Shown here piece by piece: positions 1-12,676 of a stretch of 64,000 nt of DNA. The stretch's first letter is position 1. Every line of letters starts with the position of its first letter. Source of the DNA: Cotesia glomerata. Its lineage: Eukaryota > Arthropoda > Insecta > Hymenoptera > Braconidae. Location: assembly GCF_020080835.1 (NCBI RefSeq), contig NC_058166.1, positions 12,983,043-13,047,042 on the forward strand. The letters run 5' to 3'. The translations under genes and the position numbers were made by a program. Below the pieces are notes generated by a model. The model saw only the letters and a list, made by a program, of their open reading frames with translations. It had not been told where the DNA came from and searched no databases.

Positions 1-561
1 ACGTATCTTGATCCAAGACAATTTATTTAAGTCAAGAAAATTTTCTTGTTTTGAGAAAATTTCTCTCTTACTCCAAAAAATTAAGTTCTTGACAGAAGTA
101 AATTTTCTTGTCTTGAGAAAATTTTTCTCTTGCTCCAAAAAATTAAATATCTTGATGTAAATTTTCATTAATATTTTTATTAACTAACATGTCAAATGGG
201 AAGATCAAGTAATATTGAATCATTTTTTTTCATTCAGTATGTACAATTGCGCTCTAAAATAATCTAAAATGGGTATCAAATATTCAAGAGAAAAATTTTC
301 TCAAGGTAAGAAAATTTTTTTCTCAGCTGAAGTAGGTGGCGCTGCTTCCCCAAAGTATCTAAAAATCTTGATCAAATATAAAAAGTTATTGTATCAAGTA
401 TTTACGATAATTTGAATTAAGAAAAAATTACTTCCACCAAGAATAAAATTTCAAGAAAAATTTTTACTTCGGCCAAGATAACTTCGGTCTTCCTTCGGGC
501 ACCTGAAAATTTACTTGAGCCAAGAATTTTGTTCACGAATCAAGAAATCTTTCTTTCTGTG
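1..561. repeat. Right part of a TCAAGAAAATTTTCTTG-type foldback repeat
   Basis: The stretch is built from many diverged, alternating copies of inverted motifs such as CAAGAAAATTTTCTTG and GAGAAAATTTTTCTC. It ends in TTTCTTTCTGTG followed by TA, the mirror image of the CACAGAAARAAA left ends seen at 15405 and 52385. The left end lies outside the window or is too degraded to place. Non-coding. Confidence 0.5.
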
Positions 562-1279
562 TATAAATTTTGACTATAAATGCTCTTCAAAATGATTTTA
601 TTAGTTCAAAATTTTTTCTCTTAATAAAAATTAAATAATCACTCTGATAAATAATGTTTTAAAGTAAAAATATTGTTATAAAGAGAATACAATAAGTCAA
701 TCTTCATTAAGGGCTGTTACGAAAGTATATCGGATGGTATTTGAATCGACAGCCGATTAATCTATAAGATGTATTCATGACTGAGTCGGTGGCCTATTAT
801 GGGAGCAAACATCTTACTACGTTCACACGCGTCACATTTGTGTTGTCATCAGTTTTTCATGGTAATGATCGACATTGAAAACATTCTTCATAACATAATA
901 TAATATAATAATCTAGTCCGTAGTTTTACGATGACTGTTAAATCATTGCATTTTTATGAGAAGAATGATCTTTATTCATCAGTTTATTCTGCATAGAAGG
1001 TTTTACGAGGAAATTAAAGAATGACTAAAGTAAGAAGCGTATCCAAATGAAAAAAGTTTTTTCAAAGAACTGAGTAATATGTAAATTTTTTGCACTCGTA
1101 TTCTCAAATTATAGACATCTAAGAGTTGAGAAAAATCGTCATTTTCTTTAGAACAATACTAGGACTGAGTTATGTGTCGTATCACTCATTCTCAATGAAG
1201 TGAATATGCTTCTTGAAAAATTCGGAAGAAGTTGTTAATCTTGTCAAATAAAATAAGCTTGAAATGTTTTAACAAAATT

Positions 1280-2750
1280 AAAAAAAAGGTTGAAAAATCC
1301 AAAAGTGCACGCCTCATAATCTCATTTTCCACAATAAAATTGATTGAAATAAAATACAAAAAACAAAATAATAAAAAACAGAAAACTCTGCAATAGTTTA
1401 GTGGCACCAACAATTCTAAGGTGAAGAAAAAAAATACTATAATAAAATGTCTATACAGATATACAAATACACAGTTGTATCTTCGTTTTTTATCAATAAT
1501 AATTAAACGACAATGAATTGAACGGTCATATTAATTGAGAAAGTCCGCAGTGTGTTTCTTTAGATGATAAAAAAAATTTATTCCGATAGGGAAAAAGGGG
1601 GTCAATTGAACCACGGGGCAATTGAACCATTCGACTTAAAAAATTGAAAAAATGCTTCATGCTCTTAAAACTAGATTATCATATGTTAAACTCTGATACG
1701 ATCAGAATTTGAAATCATTGCGATTAATAAATTTTGAAAAATTGAGATTTTTGTATTTTTAGGTATGTAAATTTGTTTTTCGGCTGGTGACAAATTGTTT
1801 AGTAATATTTTAATTTTTGAATGAATTAATAAAATTCGAATTGTAGTAAGTTGTATATACTTATACTTTATAATCCCCAACTTCGCTTTTAGTGATATAA
1901 TAGTTTATTTATTTATTATTTACGATTGATTGTCATAAAATTAAATAGGGTCAGTTGAACCATCAGTCCCGGGGACGATTGAACCACGAAGAAGAATGAA
2001 ACATGCGCGCGCATCTTGACTCTATGTAAAAAATACTCAGAGAAATAACAATTTGATGAACTGAATTTATAATAAAAATTATTTTTAAATTTAGTTTTAA
2101 TATATTTAACATAATATATGTGCATTAAAAATGTGCATTAGTAATATTAGCAAGCAACAATTAATATTTTATTTATCAAAAGTTCAGGTTTGAGTTTAAA
2201 TATTATTGGTTCAATTGACCCCGAACAGTGGTTCAAATGCCCCCGAGCAGGGGTCAATTGAATGATTCGACGCGTTTGGATAAATTAATAATTTTTAAAA
2301 ATTCACGTTGTTTATTGACTAGTTTATGTATTGATAATGATAGTAGACTTAATGAATTACCATTCCAAGAAAAAAAAATCATTATTTAGTTTTAATTCAA
2401 ATAATAAAAAATTGCTAAACTTTTTTTGGTTCAGTTGACCCCCTTCTCCCCTACGATAATTTTTTCGACCGATTTCCCTACCACATACACGGATTCATTA
2501 ACACATACACACGGAAGTTCAGGAAAGATTATTTTTAATGTTATTATTTACTATGTTAAATAAAATAATTGTTATTGAAATATATCTTATGTGCCTGACA
2601 GATTATTTGACTTTATATAAGTGCACTTATATTATTCTGTAAAGGCGATATAAGTAAAAATAAATCAATTTCAGTTTCGAGAAAACTGCTTTTTTTGACA
2701 TATTGAGAGTAAAACACTGCCTCAACGCTTCGCTTATGAGGCGTGCAATT
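1280..2750. mobile_element. Non-autonomous element with GCACGCCTCATA ends, copy 1
   Basis: The left end carries TGCACGCCTCAT (1306-1317) preceded by AAAATCCAAAAG; the right end carries its inverse ATGAGGCGTGCA (2736-2747) preceded by a CGCTTCGC-like motif. The same pair of ends recurs at 40690-41525 and 43785-44465. Once the nested 863-bp element at 1589-2451 is subtracted, about 600 bp remain, similar to the other copies. No transposase is visible. The outer boundaries are approximate because no target duplication was identified. Confidence 0.55.
1589..2451. mobile_element. TA-flanked inverted-repeat element with GTCAATTGAACC motifs
   Basis: The element starts GGGAAAAAGGGGGTCAATTG and ends with the imperfect inverse (GGTTCAGTTGACCCCCTTCT, then CCCC). 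It is flanked on both sides by TA (1587-1588 and 2452-2453). Subterminal copies of CAATTGAACCA or TGGTTCAATTG recur near both ends. The interior is AT-rich and non-coding. TA duplication fits a Tc1/mariner-type non-autonomous element; no transposase is present. Confidence 0.7.
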
Positions 2751-5700
2751 GAAATTAAAAATAAAAAAATTAAATTTTTCGGTTAAGTTCTGGTGAAATT
2801 GTAATATGATACATTTTGCTTATCTTGAAATTGCTTGACAAAAAAAAATTAACGTTAATATTTTATTTTTTAGCAATATATCACAGATGATTATATTTTT
2901 TTTAATATGAAAATTATTAATAGCTGTCACACAATATAAATTACATAATGTTCGTTCTAAAAAAAAATTATCTGATCTAATATTTACCATGTAAGAAAGT
3001 ATAAAATAGTAAACTATTCACCACAAATCCAGGTGTTTCATCTGTTATCTCGAGTATTTTAATTATTGTTCAAACATCGATACTTTTTGATTTAAATACT
3101 TATTATTTTCAGTGCTCTTAATAGAAAAAAAATATTTATTCAATTTGTCGACGTTAAAGATGGTTAAAAACGAAATATTTATTTTGGGACAAAATTATAC
3201 TTTCGAAGCGGCCGATCATAAATAAATTAAAAATTAATTCATCTTTTCTGTTATTAGTTCTATTATTTATTAATTTAAAAATAATATTCACGTAATAAGC
3301 TGGCGTGATTAATTGAACAGTCATAATCAATGATGGAATTATTGTAAAACTCAATTATTAATTATTTGCTTGTTTAAGCCAGGATTTGGTATTATTAATC
3401 CGTGATATTTATGAATTATTCAAATTAAATTGGATTAAATGGTAGTTAAATTTTTTTATGTTTATTAAACCACGAATGAATGACGAAAGAATAATTCATT
3501 ATTTATAAGATTGCAATGAGTTATAATTTCAAAAATAAGTCATATTTCATACAAATCAATCAACGATAATCAAAAATATACAATAAATTGTAATTTATAT
3601 TAAACTCAATAATGTCAATAGTATATTTGAGCTTTTTATTTAGCATAACGTTTAAAGTTATGTTATTACTCAATAAAGTTATGCAAGTATTATTAAAATC
3701 AGTCTGCTTAGGGCATTAAAAAAAAGTGAGCACACTTGCCCCACACGACTACAATTATTTTTTAACTAGAAATGATATCGACGATATTTCTTAAAATATC
3801 TAACAAATTAACTCGATTAATTTTTTATCCGTTTCAAACTGATACTAAAAATAACTTTACAAAAAATGAATATTAAAATTATACTTAGATAATTACAAGC
3901 ATTATAATGTTAAAACCGGTAACATAGTATATTCGCGATTGTTATTGTCAGACGCTAATACCATCAGCGGCGCTAGATGAAAGGCGGTAAATTTAAAAAC
4001 TATTTTATCTCATCTTTAAAAAAATGATTCCTCTCTGTATTATATAAGGCATTTCCTTATTAATCACATTGAATTTTTATATCGTAATGACTCTCTTCAA
4101 TTTTCTAAATATTAAACTGAAATAATTTCGATTTCAAATACTTTTAATAACTATTATTAATTTTAAATTAAAAACAAATCAAAACTAAAAAATACTTTAA
4201 TTATAGAATTATTAAATCAATATAATAATAAAATGGTAGTTTAATTTCACACGGCAATTACCAATTAATGTTGAGTAAATCTCATTTCAATGTTTTATAT
4301 CTTATTTCCAGTTTAAGTTGCACATTTACTTCAGAATGTTTGTATCATCAAGAACACTGCAGAAACTTTTATATCTAAATGTATATAAATATAGATATAT
4401 ACGTTTGTAAAAGTTTCAAAGTAGATAATAGTCGAAACTAAACTAAAGCAGATAGCAAGCTATAACATAACAGAACTGGTAGTATAGCTAATGCAGGAGA
4501 AATGGTTATTTACTCTTCTTCTGTTCTCCTGTAACCTACCTCGATCCATTTATCCATGACGCAATGATCATGAAACACACAACACAATTCTGTATCAAAT
4601 AAAATTAAAGTACTCAGTTCTCTTATCGCTTCATAATTATATCAAGTGAAACCAAACGGCCAAAAACTATTGACCTATTAACAGTTTATTTACATTGAAT
4701 TTTGTTAATTAAATAAAGTAAGAATCGTTTAAATTCGCATTAAATTAAATGAAGTAATAAAAAACCTCAACTCGTATCGAGAATAAATCGTAGAGTATAC
4801 TTGTAAACAAAACAAATGAATAAATAAAAGAAAACAAAACAATTTAAAAACTCAATGCCAAGTGAATGAGAGAATTAATGAAAATGTTTTTATATCACGA
4901 GGACGTTGTACCTCTTTGTCTTAACAAAACAATTGGATCTTTATCGTGTGTGGTGTGTGCGAAAGACCCACAAAATTGTCGAACAGGAGTCACCGGAAAC
5001 ACTTTACTTATTGCAAGAAAGTACGTCCTTGAGGTTTTAAGACACTGCATTTTTATATAAATTTTTTTGCCGTAAGCTATTACTATTATCTTTATACTTT
5101 GCACTCATCTAAGCTCTTTATTGCCGCATTACATTATTATATTATTATCATTATTATAAGAGCGGGATGTTCTTTCACGATATATGCCCATTTGTATGCA
5201 GCATATACAATCGTTTAATGAACTTATAATCTTGAAAGACTTGGGAGTATAAAAGTCCTTTGCAAATTAATCCGATCGGTGCTTTAGAAAGTTCGTAACA
5301 ACTTTTCAGATCATTCCGGATATTATATTTATTTATCGTACATCGTATTATATACGTCTAGCCTAACCCTTATGTAAATCCTAAAAGATTTGGTAATCTC
5401 GTATAATGACGTGAAGTCGCAAACTTGCGTCATACGGTTTTTTACGTCAGATATTTATTATTAAGGTATTATTTTAACTAGAAAAATTAATGTGTATTTT
5501 AAGTATTTATGTAAATCATTTATTAGAAATTTATCTAATGGAACATAATTTATCAGCTCTAGTGATTTCATGGTGACAATTATAAGTGATAAATTAAGAG
5601 GTGATAATGGAAGAAAGTTTAAAAGTTATGCAGGATATTATTTGACATTTTTGCGAAGAAAAAATTAAATTTGAATTTGATTTTAAAGTTTGGGATAGTA

Positions 5701-5944
5701 CTGTATTGATCCAATAGATTCGGAGAAAATAAAAAAAAATCGATTAATTCCGAAATCTGTTTAGATTAATTTCGCCACAAACTGCGACAAATGTTGTAAT
5801 CCAAATCAAGATCGGTTGATTTATTCGAGAGATCGACTTCTTTATTTCAACATACAGGAACGGACATTTCTTAGATTTTTTTTAATTTGCAGTTTAGAAG
5901 ATAAGTTTACCCGCTAAATTGATAAAAAATTTTATTTAGAGATG
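2751..5944. other. AT-rich intergenic DNA, no gene recognised
   Basis: I see only homopolymer runs and short AT-rich ORFs. The ORF at 4866-5060 (64 codons) has somewhat richer composition but no recognisable motif, and another ORF overlaps it on the opposite strand. Confidence 0.5.
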
Positions 5945-6011
5945 GAAATTATTTATTTATTTATTTATTTATTAGGTTTGAATGCCAAGGCGCGAAGCCG
6001 AATGGCAAAAA

Positions 6012-6041
<30 letters not shown>
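5945..6041 (-). mobile_element. LINE 3' end with TAAA tail, plus (AT)n run
   Basis: Read on the minus strand this is GCCATTCGGCTTCGCGCCTT, then GGCAT, followed by a (TAAA)n tail. That is the layout of a non-LTR retrotransposon 3' terminus. Related termini lie at 8637 and 18891 on the plus strand. An (AT)n microsatellite adjoins at about 6013-6041. I could not recognise reverse transcriptase sequence in the DNA to the right. Confidence 0.5.
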
Positions 6042-6046
<5 letters not shown>

Positions 6047-8636
6047 TATACTTCACATAAGTACAGCTAATACATACATAATAAAAATATAAAATTTACA
6101 TGATAGCTTAAAATATAAAATTTACATAATATTCAAGTGGACAAAAATTTGGCAGTGTTTTTAAATGGGATTGCCGAGATATCGTGATCAAAAAATTTTA
6201 AGAAAAGTGTATGTGAAGTTGTAAATTTTAAACGGTGATTTTTTCAGATTACGAAGAATACTAAAAATTTGATTAAAATTGCTCGATTTAAATTCAAAAT
6301 TAAAAAGATGTTGAAAACAGTATTAAAATTTGAATGTTAAATGTTTAACAGTCTTGTGTGTCATTTTCACAGAGTAAGAAAGATTTGCTTGTAGTAGTTT
6401 TTGCGATGCAAATTTAATTTTACTAACAGGTTGCCTGATGTAATACATGTATTGTAAACTCTGTAACTTTAAAAAAAGCGTACTTTCATGTTAATAAATA
6501 AGTATGCTGTAGGATAAAACTACTACAAAATACTTTACAAAAATTAATTATTTTTTTTACTCCAAAAAAAGTGTCCTATCAATAGAGATTCACTTTAAAG
6601 TCCATGAGAATAAGAAGAAAAAACAAGAACTTCTTTTCTGTACATAAATATTCTCGTCCCTATTATAAATCATGATATCTATACAACCAATCATAAAATG
6701 ATTATATTGATTAATTTTTTAAAGAATTACACCTTCTCTCTACCAATCGTACCCTTTAGCTAAACTCCATAATTCAATAACAAAATTTTTTAATACTTTA
6801 CTCAATTATCCTCAATATTAAATATTAAATATTACAAAGACATTGAACAGTAAATGGCTTACGAATCACGACAGAATATAGTTGAGCTAATTAGGATGCT
6901 AATTTGCCACAGAACTCTACATTGAGCAGGATATTATAACCTGGTATATTATGCAACCAAGAGGTAAGGTAAGGCTGAACGTCTCTAGGATTACACTACG
7001 TACTACATAAACACCGTAGTTACCCACACACCCAACTTCAACAACTAGCATATAATGTAATAGTAGTAAAAATAAGTACACCGTAGCTGCAAAACTAGAA
7101 CGTTATTTTCCTCCTCACTCTCACTTTTATTTACCGTCAATCTTCTACCTCTAACTCGTCTTCATCTCAGTCAATCTCTCCTGCTTCCTCTCAACTTGCA
7201 TACACAATATGTTCCCACGCTAGACTACACTCGATTAAAAATTCACGCCAAGTGCTAATTACTATGTCCGCAGTAACCCATTCAAAAGCTAGGCTCCATT
7301 ATCCGGCAATGACACTAAGTAATGTCTGTCCACTGTAATATACCCTCATTAATTATCCATTCAAATTAAAGCAGTAATTATCATCGTAATTTTCTAAAAC
7401 TCAACCAAATTTAGTCTTAAATTTTTTTTAATCTTATTAAAATTCTTAGAGGAACAAAAATGCTGACGAAAAGAAATTATGCAGTCCAGTTAATGTCTTA
7501 TTAAAAGTCAAGTGGATCCGAAATAAAAGTGATTATATCTGCACATACGTACGTGCCAAGGATACATTATACACATTAAGACATTTCTCCTTTATTAATG
7601 TTATCCTCAACCACTAACATTACCCATCATTAACCGCGTATGCTTACATATCATATAGGTACGTAGTGAGTACATAACATCGCAGTTTTATTTAATCTAC
7701 TCTCTTCTTACTATGTATACTATATACTGCACATGATGATATGAGATTTTTTGTAAGAATATAAAAATAATAATAATGGTAAAAAAATAAAGACGCGGGA
7801 ACATGGAGAAGTTCTATTGCTTCTTATTCTCATATCATCTCTTAAGTTTGTCCGCTGAAATACCTACTGTACTTACTATTACTATTACTCGGTATAGTAC
7901 TGCAGTCTGTGTTTCGTTTCACATGATTGTATTGAAATGGCAACTCGTAAACAATACATTGCATAACTCGGGCAGTGGAGTATGGCAACTCGAGATTGAC
8001 ACGAGTGCGACATGCTACAGGACAGTATTTTTACAATCTCACCGGGTGGTTTGTATACAAATAAATGATAAATAATCGCGTATATTTAACGTGGATAAAA
8101 ATAAGATGAAGTAAAGATCGAGGATTTGCAAACTGAGTGGTAGGGAAGAAGCGCTGCAATAGTAATGAAATTAATTACTAAAGTATTTCCTTCGTGAGAT
8201 TACTTTTCGACAGATTTTGTTAATTACTTTTTTTTATTTTAACATTTAAGAATAACGTTTCCTAATAAATCTCGAAGTTTTAGAATTTTTTATCATTTAG
8301 AAAGAAAAATATTTATTAATAAAATTCATAGGATTTTCAGACTTACTTGTTATTTCAAACATGTAAAATTCTCTGACTACCCAAATATTCTCAGTTATAT
8401 TAAAATATTTTCTCGACAGAATTAGAAAAAAAAACTAGCAGAATAAAAAGGAATATTTTTTTGGTTAATTCAATTATTAGACATTATTCTCTTTCACGCA
8501 TCATTAGTATATTACAGAGTTTATATCTATATCATTAAATTCATTTCTAATTATAAAGTTTCTTAAACTTGATCCTGTCTGTATTTTATATCCAATATTG
8601 ATACACGTGTACTTTATTATAAAACTTATGTATACT
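6042..8636. other. Intergenic DNA, no gene recognised
   Basis: Mostly AT-rich, with a less AT-rich stretch around 6840-8150. The 90-codon ORF at 7803-8075 shows no motif, signal peptide or splice context I can defend, so it is not called. Confidence 0.45.
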
Positions 8637-8705
8637 TTTGCCATTCGGCTATTTTCCTTGGCATAGAAATTGAATAAATAAAAATAAAAATAATTCATAA
8701 AAAAA
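8637..8705 (+). mobile_element. LINE 3' terminal fragment
   Basis: GCCATTCGGCTATTTTCCTT then GGCAT is followed by an A-rich (TAAA/TAAAAA)n tail. It matches the terminus at 5945 in the opposite orientation. Only the tail end is recognisable; the upstream body is too decayed to translate. Confidence 0.45.
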
Positions 8706-9305
8706 AGTAGCACTTTGTCGTTTCTTTTGACGAGATATAATAATTTAAACATTTTTTTTTGACATGGTATTTCTATGATAAATAATAATTTGACTATAGT
8801 ATCAACCTAACGTCAATAGTAAATGCTCTCTTACCTCACTATAGCACGAAGGAACTACCTTAAAGTGACACCACTAGTCTAAGGTTAAAGAATATCTACA
8901 AAAAGTGCTAGTCCGCTATCTTATAGGTAAGCGAGGCGAATTATTTTTCTGTAATCAGTTTTTTTTGTTCGTAAATTATTTACGCAATAAAAAATCAAAA
9001 TGACGGAGTGCGAAGATTACAAATCTATCGTAAAACAAAAGAGTTATTTTTAGTGAAATTTCTTTCATTGTACTCTTAATTTATTAATTATAATTATTAT
9101 ATTATAAATTATATTAATTATAATTTATATAAGTTAATAATTATTAACTTAAACTTTATTAATCAGAAAAAAATGCTTTTACTGTTGTTTAATTAAAAAT
9201 ATTACAAATTATTAAATATTAACTTCAAACAGTTGTCAAATTATTTGCAGAATATTTCTTCAGGCACATATAGGTTAAATACTACGCGCAGCAAGTTTGC
9301 GCAGA

Positions 9306-9378
9306 TCTACTGAGTTGCGCGGAGTGTTCGTCTTATGGAGATTTGAAAAGTCGTCGGTTCGATCCCAGCACAAAACGA
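9306..9378 (+). pseudogene. tRNA-like relic or SINE head
   Basis: GGTTCGATCCC (9356-9366) is a canonical RNA polymerase III B box / T-arm core. It lies about 40 bases after a weak A-box-like stretch (GCGCGGAGTGTTCG). The flanks do not form a convincing 7-bp acceptor stem and the T stem has a mismatch, so I read it as a decayed tRNA or the head of a tRNA-derived SINE. Confidence 0.3.
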
Positions 9379-9399
9379 TCAATATTTTTTTAATTGAAT

Positions 9400-11820
9400 A
9401 ATTTGCATTTACTATTGAAGAAATTATGCATAAGCTTGTTAAATTTATATAATTAAATGAAAATTAAACAATTTGAGCAAATATATAAAAATCTTAATGA
9501 ATTATTTCATTATAATTAAAAGCTAGAATTTTTGGTGAATTATTAATTTATGTATTAAATAAGTTTAGAAAATTTTTTTAATGGTTGGTAGTTTTTTTGC
9601 AAGGCGTTAAGTTTACTTTCTGTAAGTATTGCAGAACACTTCTCCTACTTAAGTACTAAACTGAAGACTATTGAGGATAAGAAAGAGACATTCATGTTTA
9701 GCTGTGATCCTCTGTATCTCTTGTACAAAACTTACTCTCATGGAGCTCACCTCATACTCACCATGTCATGTATAATATAAGTTGAGCGTGAGAGTTTAAA
9801 GAGTCTTTCCACACCCGCGACAATATGCAATTGCAATGCATTATTGTCTTTTTATAAATAGCATTTTCCTTTTCTCTTATTTTCTTTTTGTTCTTTCGTA
9901 TGCGTGATTATTGTTTAATTAATTACATTTCTTATTTTTATTTAATTTATTGTCATGTAATACTTAATGTTATCGCACTTTTTATAATTACTTTAATGTC
10001 TTACTATTTTTTAATTATTGTTTTCTAAGGTGAGTACAAGTTAATATATACTGTAAGATTACAAAGAAAGTTTGGAATACAAATGTTGAGATTGTTTAAA
10101 TTCAATTAACGAATTAATTTCATTTTATATGTTCTCAGTGATAAAAACTATAAAAGTTTAACGTTAGAAAAAATAAATAAAAGCAAACAATAAATAAAAA
10201 CATTACGCATTTAGATAGTCATTTTCAATACAGTTGTTACTTAGAAAATTAAACAATTGTAAAAAAAAAATGGGACCAATTTCTAATGTCATTAGATAGT
10301 TATCGCGCTTACGACAATTCAAACAGTCAATTGACGGCACTGATTACTCGGGATAAATATCTTGTTTTCTATTTTGTTTATAGATAAAATTATTGAAAAT
10401 TACGCTATAAATTGTTGATAAATCATCTTTGATCATATATTAATTTTTCAATTTCTCTTGAAAAAGCGTAGTCATGTTTTTATGTCAGAAAGTTATAATA
10501 TTAAATAATGGTATGATAGTAAAATATTTCTTAAACATTACCAAATTTTTTCAATACTGTAAACTTTTTGTAAAATATTTCTAATACTAAAAGTTTGTCA
10601 AAAATTTAATTGTCTATCAAACCAATGAACGTATTTTAATAATTAATAAAACTATTGAAGCAACCGATTTCCGTACCGCGATAAATCACATAAAAAGTGA
10701 GATTTATTAAATAATAATTCCATCAGCAATAAAATAAATCATTAAACCACGTGTGCGGTTACACTTCCATAGATATACATTGTTATCCAACAGAAGAAAA
10801 TATTATGACATGACTTTTCTCCGCGAGATGGTCGGAACCTTTAGATTACAATCGTTAGCCATTACACAAACTTATAAATATAAGAAATTATCCAAGTGTA
10901 TTACGGTAAAGAAAACCTACACCGTAACCCTTTATCGAAATGCTTTCATTTGCTTGATCCATATCCACAGAATATACATATAATAATATTGGCTCTTCAA
11001 TACTAATACTTAGGAACAAAATAAAAGTGAATGCTCTAGATACCGACCATGCACTTCGATTTTAAATGGCAGATGTACAAATCCCACGGATCTTGCGAAA
11101 TATTTTACAGTAAATAATTTTATTTTATTAAATTATTCAATCTAAATTATCGCCTTCATATAATTTTATTTAATTAAATAACTTCTTAATTTACTTAAAA
11201 TAATATATCTGTTAAAACGATCTTATTTTATTGTTTTACTCTAGGACTATTTATCAAGTAAAATTTTTTATTTTAATTAGCTCACTTTACATATTTCGAG
11301 ATTTCGTTGATATTATGATTATTATTTTTGTTATTATAATATGCCGGCTGTCTAGTATTATGTCGTTGACGTTACATTAGTAAAATATTTAACAACTTTT
11401 ACGAAACAATATTACCACACATAAATATAAATATAAATATAAATATATGTGTTTAAGCGTATAGCATTCACATTATACATATGGATCCTGGGACTTGGTA
11501 ATAAATGTATGTTCATATTCAACTCCGTAGTTCCGCCGATATATCGGTGCAAATGTTACATTACATATTAGGATGTCATGCCTGTTGTCCTGATAATGTG
11601 GACATTTCACTTATGACAAAACTGAATGTTTACAAAGAAATTTTTTATTTTCATTAAAGAGGTTACTTACTTAAGGGAAAATTATTACGTCTGGTAATTA
11701 ATGACTCTTGAAAAAAATAAAAAACGACAGTACCCAAGTAATAATATTCATTAATAAAATTTTGTACTAAAATCTCGTAAAAGAATCTGGAAATCGGTTG
11801 ACCGCGCAGATTAACCCTAG
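9400..11820. other. AT-rich intergenic DNA, no gene recognised
   Basis: Apart from the tRNA-like segment at its left edge I see no coding pattern. The ORF at 10753-10983 lacks any family signature or splice context. Confidence 0.45.
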
Positions 11821-12676
11821 AACTTCCCGCTAAGTTTGAATTTGAAGTGCCTTAAAATGTGTTTTTTAAACAACTGTTATATACTTTTAAATGTGTCGTT
11901 CGGTTTTCATTTTTAAAAAAGCATTCGACGCAATTTTTAAAGCTCAAAAAAATTGTACAGGTTCAAATTGTTTGGTTAAAAAATTTAGAAAATATCTTGA
12001 AAAAATTAACTACACGGAAAGAAAAATATGGGAACTATTCCCATAATTTTATGGGAACAGTTCCCAGGCAATTATAGGAACTGTTCCCATGAATTATGGA
12101 AACTGTTCCCATAATTATAGGAAATTTTCCCAGAATTATGGGAAAATTTCCTATAATGATGGGAATGGTTCCCATAATGGTATAGGAATGGTTTCTATAA
12201 TTATAGGAATGATTCCTATACAATTATAGGAACCATTCCCATAATATTATAGGAAATATTCCCATAATGATGAAGTAATGGTTCCTATATACCATTATGG
12301 GAATCATTCTCAAAATAAAATAAAGATAAAATCTTCGTGCGGAGTGAGTTCGAAATAATTCCTATAATATATACACGGAAAAAAAAAAATTGGGGCACAA
12401 TTATGGAAACCATTCCTATAATAGTATAGGAATGATTCCTATAGCATTATGGGAACCATTCCCATAATGGTATAGGAATAGTTCCCATAATTTTCTTTCC
12501 GTGTAGATAATAGGAAAAAAAAAATTTCGTGAATTCTTAAACTACTATGAATACTCAGAATGACTTCCTGGGATCTCAAAACGTAGAGATCAGATGAAAA
12601 CGCGACTTTCCAAAATCGGAACGAAATCAATAACTTCCCTATTTTTGACAATTTTTAATTTTCTTAGCGGGAAGTT
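11821..12676. repeat. Foldback repeat with AACTTCCCGCTAAG ends
   Basis: The left end is AACTTCCCGCTAAG (11821) and the right end its exact inverse CTTAGCGGGAAGTT (12663-12676). A third copy of the end, followed by about 130 bp of sequence homologous to the right half of this element, starts at 56106. The centre is occupied by the TA-flanked element at 12013-12503. Non-coding. Confidence 0.6.
12013..12503. mobile_element. TA-flanked MITE whose interior is a CCATAAT/ATTATGG array
   Basis: It begins CACGGAAAGAAAA and ends TTTTCTTTCCGTG, with TA on both sides (12011-12012, 12504-12505). The interior is a run of roughly 14-18-bp imperfect palindromes of the type GGGAACxGTTCCCATAAT, many times over and on both strands. 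A second CACGGAAAAAAA start at about 12373 hints at a duplicated or nested copy. No ORF of meaning. It sits inside the foldback repeat 11821-12676. Confidence 0.7.

Noticed and set aside
4866..5104. Overlapping 64- and 69-codon ORFs on opposite strands
   Set aside because: No motif, signal peptide or splice context; both strands open equally, as expected by chance.
7803..8075. 90-codon plus-strand ORF
   Set aside because: Richer composition than its flanks, but no recognisable domain, no promoter and no splice partner.
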